A stretch of DNA of 64,000 bases from the NCBI RefSeq assembly GCF_020509005.1, contig NC_063016.1:2790001-2854000 (forward strand). The letters are read 5' to 3'. The notes beneath the pieces are model-generated. The model worked only from the letters and a program-made list of their open reading frames with translations, was not told the DNA's origin and searched no databases. The position numbers and the translations under genes were made by a program. The stretch comes from Fulvia fulva. Its lineage: Eukaryota; Ascomycota; Dothideomycetes; Mycosphaerellales; Mycosphaerellaceae. How positions within the stretch are numbered: position 1 is the stretch's first letter; every line of letters begins with the position of its first letter. Of the stretch, positions 59,501-64,000 are shown piece after piece.

Positions 59501-61001
59501 CTACGGGCCACCCCGCGAGCTCCTCTTAGACAATGGCAAGAACTTCCTGAGCAGGGTTGTGAGCCACCTAATAAAGCAGTTCAAGGCTGATCATCGTCTG
59601 GCATCCCTATATTATCCTATGACGAATAGGAAGGTGGAAAACCTGAACGGTGTGCTAGGATCGATGCTAACGAAGCTATGTATCGGCAACGATGTCAGGC
59701 TATAGGATACCTTCCTGCCTAAAGCGGTCTACTACACTAGATACCGCCAGCATATAACAACCCACCTCAGCCCCTTCTACCTTGTGTATAGCTAACACCC
59801 ACGAATCCTAGAAGACGAGAACGAGCTACGAGCTAAGAATGTCTCAGTTGACGACTATAGGAAGCGTATCGTCCGCGTCCGCTATACGCGTCAACTCGTA
59901 AATAAAAGACTACTTTCTCGAGCTTAGACTAGGAACCTGATAAGTCTGAAGTTGCTTCCGCCGGAGGTATAGCCAAGACGTAAAGTCGGAGAATAGGTCT
60001 TACTGATAAACCCAGATCCGCGTAAGCTGGAACCCAAGTACTTTGGACCCTATAAGATCCGCAAAGCGAGCTTCCTAGGGACGTATACACTTTAGACCCC
60101 CACGGGTAGGATTCTAAGGCATCTCGTCTATAGGAACAGGCTTGTGTTAGCCGTGTGCAAGGATCCAGCTGAATTCTGGCATCGGCATCTAGCTAGGAGA
60201 CTTCTAGATAGGTCCGGTGTTTCAGAAGATAAGCCAGAACTTGAGGAAGTTCTAGGCACTAGTCAAGACACGAGTCTTGATCTGAAGGACCTTTTAACTA
60301 TGCCGGAGGCTGAGTGGTTGAAGAAACAAGTTGAACTCTAGACTGCGAAAGAACGTGGCCAGCCTTACGCAGGAGCGCGAGGGTTCTTAGTAGGGGAGGA
60401 AGGTCAAAGAAGAGAAGCTGACTTGCCAGAGCAAGTTCAGCGAGACCTAAGAGTCGCGAAGAATGCTCAGAGGAAAAGAAGCGGGCAAAAGACTTCAGCT
60501 GAAGTACTCAGGTCTCAAAGGCGATCTCATTAGATTGAGTTAAGAAGAGCAGGCGAGGAGCAAGATCAGGTACATTCCCTGCCACTCGAGAAGGACACTT
60601 AGGAAGATCGTCAGCCTCTACAACAAGAAAGTCCTCAGGAAGCCATCCCTGCCCTAGCTGAACCCGCTGAGGTCCCGTAGGAGATGCCGGTCAGGGAGAT
60701 TGAAGTGTTCAGCTCGACGCTCCATCCCTAGGCCGACGAAAAAGAGTTAGCCCCACCTTAGGGAACATTGCTTGGATCAAGCGTAGCGGACGAAGTCATG
60801 GCCGAACCTGAAGCGGCTAATAGCCTTTTAGATATAGACATACCGGACTTAGTAGACCCGGAGGTTAGACAAGCTGACCTATCGTAGCAGCTACTTCAAG
60901 AAGCCGAGGCAGTAGCTAAGACCGCTCGCCTAAAGGGACTAAGGCAGCGGATAACGAAGAAGAAACTATAGGAGCAAGCCTGGTTGCCGAAGCGGCGCTA
61001 A
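56589..61001 (+). pseudogene. Gypsy-6 pol: PR-RT-RNase H-INT plus hydrophilic tail (broken)
   Basis: One frame of about 1,470 codons with TAG or TAA stops. Protease near 56800-57000 (VTLDYAASKVYLL, where D-Y-A-A stands for the usual D-S/T-G). RT near 57570-58110, with VVYLDDILVF at about 57987 intact. RNase H near 58460-58840 (ETDVSE, HEKEGLAIKEAL, KGEEAIVPDALSRRPDF). Integrase near 59110-59850 (a His-Cys region ending CPRC, AIDVVGPLPK, LLLDNGKNFLSR, KVENLNGV). After the integrase the frame goes on for about 380 codons of acidic, Gln/Glu-rich sequence (60144-60341 still open) to TAA at 60999-61001. The function of this tail is unknown. Confidence 0.85.
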
Positions 61002-61160
61002 GGGAGTCAGGTCGTAAGAATCATTAATTAGGGTTGTCAGTCTATAGTACTCTTAAGTCAGGCCACTCGGCCACCTATCGCTCGTATGAAACAAGAACGT
61101 AGCACCAAATCACAAAGCAGCCTCGGGCTCATCATTATCTAGGCTCTTAGAGCCTTACTT

Positions 61161-62855
61161 CTAACCTAGGAACCGGAAATTGCTAGGCACCACCTCTAGA
61201 TCCTCTCTATCATCATCCTCTCTATCATTATCCTCTATCATCGGTGTAGGCGAACGAGCTAAGGAGCTAGATAGAACTATGGCCCCTCTCGGCCTCTCGG
61301 TGATCGAGCCGAATCGTGAAGTGCGTCTAGTCGCGATTGACCGCCTAAACCGCTCAGCTACTAGAAGAACGGGAGGACTAGCTACACGACCGTAGACCGT
61401 AGGCGAGGTCACGACCGCCTCGCCCTCACCCTTAGAGTCTTCTAGGAGAGGCGTCTGTGCCGGAATCTCGCGGAGCTGCCTGACGTAGTCGGAGGTATCG
61501 CTCAGACCCTCCTACGGCTCGTCACGGTCTAGGGTGTAGCGCGGCGACATCTGCCGAGGGCCACGCCGAGTCCTAGGAGCCGACTTCTTCTTAGCTAAGG
61601 CCGCGGGCTTCTTGCTAGCTAAAGACACGGGCTTCTTGCTAGGAGGCTTCCTAGGCACCTTAGGTACACTAGCGGACTTGCTAGGCTTGGTTAGTGACAC
61701 GAACAAGCCGTCATCCTCCTTATCTAAGGTGTTCTCCTCCTAGCCAGGTCTATTCGTATCAGTCTCGGCGTTCTCGCGAATGAAGGCGCGGACGTGAGCC
61801 AAGTCAGCCTTTAACGCGGCCTTCAGGCGGCTAGCGGCGTCGCGGGCAGTATAAGGCTTGCGACTGACCTAGAAGACTAGACTATACATAGCTAGGGTCG
61901 GGGCGTCAATCTGAGCTAGATTGCGATGCTTAAACTTAGTGTTCTAGAACTGACTAGACTCCGTGACCTAAGTAACATCGTAGGCCTAGGGAAGATTAGA
62001 GAAGTCAGCCACCTTACTAGGGGTGACTAGGCGCTTAGAGTCCTTTGACCGGGAAGACCGCTCAGTGTGGCTGAACTTAGTACGAGACCGGCTACGGTCG
62101 TAGGTAGAGTGCTTGCTAGTCTAGAAACAATTAGTGCAGCCGCCGCGCTCGATAAAGGTAAAGTCGCCTATAGTATTAGGCTTAGGATCCTCCTAGTCGC
62201 ATTTCTCTAGCTTGCTACTCGGTAGGCTAAGTTGCTAGTACTTAGTAAAGGTTCCTAGCGGACGCTCGGCATCGCCCTTAGAACGGCAGCTTTGTACGCA
62301 TCGCGTAGATCTAGAGCGGCCGCTATAGTAGCTAAAGACGATCGCCGCTAGCCTAGTTTATACGGTATACGGTCTAAAAGCGACAGGCTGCCTTAGAATA
62401 CCGCCCTTAGGGACCTCTTCAAAAACGTCGAAGTCGGAGTCTAACGCGGCTACTAGCTTCAGAACGCCGCTAAACTAGAAGCGGCTATAGCGCGAAGGGA
62501 GTATATAAATCATCTTAAAGAATCTAGCTCCTCCGTCGATCCTTAGACACTAGCGCGCGACACGGGCTAACTATAGCGCGATCTGATCGTCTAGCTTAAT
62601 AACGTCGCGAGAGAACTAGACTTCAAACTAGAAGGCGTAGAGCCGAGTCTACTAACCGGCTAACTATCCGGTAGGTGTATCCGGAAGGCGCGTCTTAGTA
62701 CGAACGGGGAGTCGCGGGAAGTTATTAGACACGGCCGAAGTATAGGTAACGGTAAGGGCGTCTATCTAAGCTATCAACTCCTCGCCTTAAGGAGAGCGCG
62801 GGACAGGAGCTATAGTGAGCTATAAGGAAGAAAGGAGTCTAAAACACGTTAGTAT
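61161..62855 (-). pseudogene. Antisense accessory gene of gypsy-6, unknown product (nonsense-broken)
   Basis: A 565-codon minus-strand frame from 62855 (a likely ATG now ATA, then LTCFRLLSS) to TAG at 61161-61163, convergent with pol and 159 bp from its end. Segments 61161-61412 and 61512-61706 are open and in the same frame; the other interruptions are TAG or TAA. Readable parts include NNFPRLPVRTKTRLPDTPTG, CLRIDGGARFFKMIYILPS, LVAALDSDFDVFEEVPKGG, RCVQSCRSKGDAERPLGTF, GDFTFIERGGCTNCF, DAASRLKAALKADLAHVRAF and a Lys/Pro-rich tail (SKKPVSLASKKPAALAKK). The cysteines (CVQSC, then CTNC) loosely recall fungal DUF3716-type proteins, a weak resemblance from memory. It is not a known retroelement enzyme. 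It could be an accessory protein of the element or a captured host gene. Confidence 0.6.
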
Positions 62856-62885
62856 TACTACGTTAACGCCGACACCGCGGCGCGG

Positions 62886-62895
62886 CTTATATACC
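62886..62895 (-). promoter_or_regulatory. Possible TATA box for the antisense gene
   Basis: On the minus strand GGTATATAAG lies 31-40 bp before the inferred start codon at 62855. It would leave almost no leader, and RIP creates TATA-like sequence, so this is weak. Confidence 0.25.
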
Positions 62896-63351
62896 TTAAT
62901 CTGATTAAGAATGAGTTAGCTAAGGCTAAAGAAGGTTAAGGAAGAAGCTGCCGAAGGGCGAAGGGGTTGTTAAAGACTTAGTAAGCTTGAAGGTTAATGT
63001 TCGTAGTCAGATTAATTTAGAATAAGAGCGTGCTTTTGTACTTACGTTCTATATAAGCTACCTAATACTACGAGCTTCTAACGATATAGGAAGGCGCGTA
63101 TACGCGTAAGAAGCTTGCGGCGAGGTCATCTAACGGGGTTAGTAAGCTCGTAGTGAGCTTAGGTAGTAGAGTTAAGCCGCGTAAGGCAGTTATATATACG
63201 GAGTAAAGTAAGCTAAAGGGTCGTAGGCTAGGAAGCTACGACGAAGGAAGCTGAAGCTTTAGGATCTCTTTTGTTATCGATTCAAGTATATAGGCGATCA
63301 GGCTGGCCGCCTTAGGCTGACATAGGTGTGTTAGGGTCTAGTAGGGGAGGA
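62896..63351 (+). other. Gypsy-6 non-coding stretch before the 3' LTR
   Basis: I see no coding frame here. The last bases, GTAGGGGAGGA (63341-63351), are a purine tract at the expected position beside the LTR. The remainder could hold the upstream region of the antisense gene. Confidence 0.5.
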
Positions 63352-63461
63352 TGTGACATTCTTATCCGAACATACCGCCGGCTTAGCGCTTAGCTTTATA
63401 TTTAGATTTCTCTTAGGTAGCTTTCCTATATCTTAGATTCACACTCGCTAAGGTTCTTACA
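63352..63461 (+). repeat. Gypsy-6 3' LTR
   Basis: 110 bp, TGTGACATTC to GGTTCTTACA, with canonical TG and CA ends. Confidence 0.87.
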
Positions 63462-64000
63462 ATCAGACATTGTCTCTAGGGATAAGCTACATGAGTCACG
63501 TGACTCTTAGGCGGAAAAACCTTTTCTAGTCTTCTTTACTTTAGAGGTATAAGACTGGGCCTAGTTCTTCTAGAGTAATAGCATATTAGAGCTAAGTTTC
63601 TTCACCATTTTCTTAAGTTCTTCTATAGAGGACTTCTCTCTTAGTGTCCTCCTTAAAGTGGGTAGTAGAGTTCTCTTCTTCTTGATATATGTTATATTCT
63701 AGGAAGATAGTGGTTAGGAATAAGATCTAAGGACCTTCCTTACCTTAGGCAAACTAGGGCAGTCCTTGATCAGATGACCCTTCTTATAGAGAAGGCAGGA
63801 GAGTAGTCTTACTAGACCTAAGGGCTTGACCTAGGTGGCTACTATACTATACTTAGCCTTAGAGGGATCTAACCTAGCTTCTTAAGCTTTAAGGATCTTT
63901 AAGGTCCTTTTATAATCTATCTTTAGCTGAGCTATAATAGTATCCCTAGCTATATAGTAGTTAGGTAGCAGTGAGCTTAAGAGCTAGGTCATCCTTATAT
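63462..64000 (-). mobile_element. Copia-2, gag part, minus strand (runs off the window)
   Basis: Continues copia-2 beyond gypsy-6. On the minus strand near 63797-63759 it reads CLLYKKGHLIKDC, a gag knuckle CX2CX3HX4C with its second Cys as Tyr, the same spacing as in copia-1 (10710-10748). The 5' LTR and gag start are outside the window. Confidence 0.8.

Larger units (their letters stand above)
55210..63461 (+). mobile_element. Gypsy-6, 8.25-kb Ty3/gypsy element with an antisense gene (partly RIPed)
   Basis: Bounded by 110-bp LTRs (55210-55319, 63352-63461) and inserted in copia-2, with ATTA/ATCA beside the ends as a probable 4-bp duplication altered by RIP. It encodes gag, then pol in the -1 frame after an A7 run. 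A further antisense frame lies between pol and the 3' LTR. The short LTRs and extra 2.3 kb after pol are unusual. No chromodomain was recognised. Confidence 0.88.

Noticed and set aside
1..64000. Use of a genetic code with TAG reassigned
   Set aside because: TAG appears where Trp and Gln are expected alongside Cys-to-Tyr, His-to-Tyr and Asp-to-Asn changes, all C-to-T at CpA; the intact chromovirus reads normally in the standard code.
1..64000. Centromere or subtelomere assignment for the nest
   Set aside because: Dense nested retroelements would fit, but I see no telomere repeat or other defining sequence in the window.

Overview
The window is wall-to-wall transposable elements of a filamentous ascomycete (Pezizomycotina-type) genome. 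I found no convincing host gene, rRNA, tRNA or CRISPR array. The fungal assignment rests on three things: Tad1-like LINEs with ORF1 zinc knuckles, chromodomain-bearing Ty3/gypsy elements, and pervasive C-to-T change confined to CpA (seen as TpG-to-TpA on the other strand), the signature of repeat-induced point mutation (RIP). In most of the window CpA and TpG are almost absent while CpG is abundant. Coding frames survive as long co-linear frames broken mainly by TAG and TAA.

Layout. Left half: a gypsy copy (gypsy-1, + strand, its left end outside the window) is interrupted in turn by LINE-A, copia-1 (target duplication TTTAA) and gypsy-2 (CTATA). LINE-A (1-2265, 8408-about 9036) is itself split by an unmutated chromovirus, 2266-8402, with near-identical 443-bp LTRs, duplication GTAGG, an intact gag and an intact pol. 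Gypsy-1 stops at 24104 against gypsy-3 (minus, 24105-32075), whose other side lies in LINE-B.

Right half: LINE-B (minus strand) is split by LINE-C (+, 32718-38230, lightly mutated, itself carrying the truncated minus-strand LINE-D), by gypsy-4 (38732-46098, duplication AAGTA) and by gypsy-5 (minus, from 46731). Gypsy-5 carries a solo LTR (47763-47923, duplication GTAAG) and is cut at 51325 by copia-2 (minus, lightly mutated, running off the window). Copia-2 is in turn split by gypsy-6 (55210-63461).

Three mutation strata are visible: saturated (gypsy-1 to -5, LINE-A, -B, copia-1), partial (LINE-C, copia-2, gypsy-6), and none (the chromovirus). Only the chromovirus looks capable of activity: its Gag, protease, RT, RNase H, integrase and chromodomain are all open, with a predicted -1 frameshift at the gag end and a predicted self-priming start.

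The least expected feature is in gypsy-6: a roughly 565-codon antisense reading frame (61161-62855, minus) between the end of pol and the 3' LTR, convergent with pol. It encodes a cysteine-containing protein with a basic tail that I could not assign to a retroelement protein.
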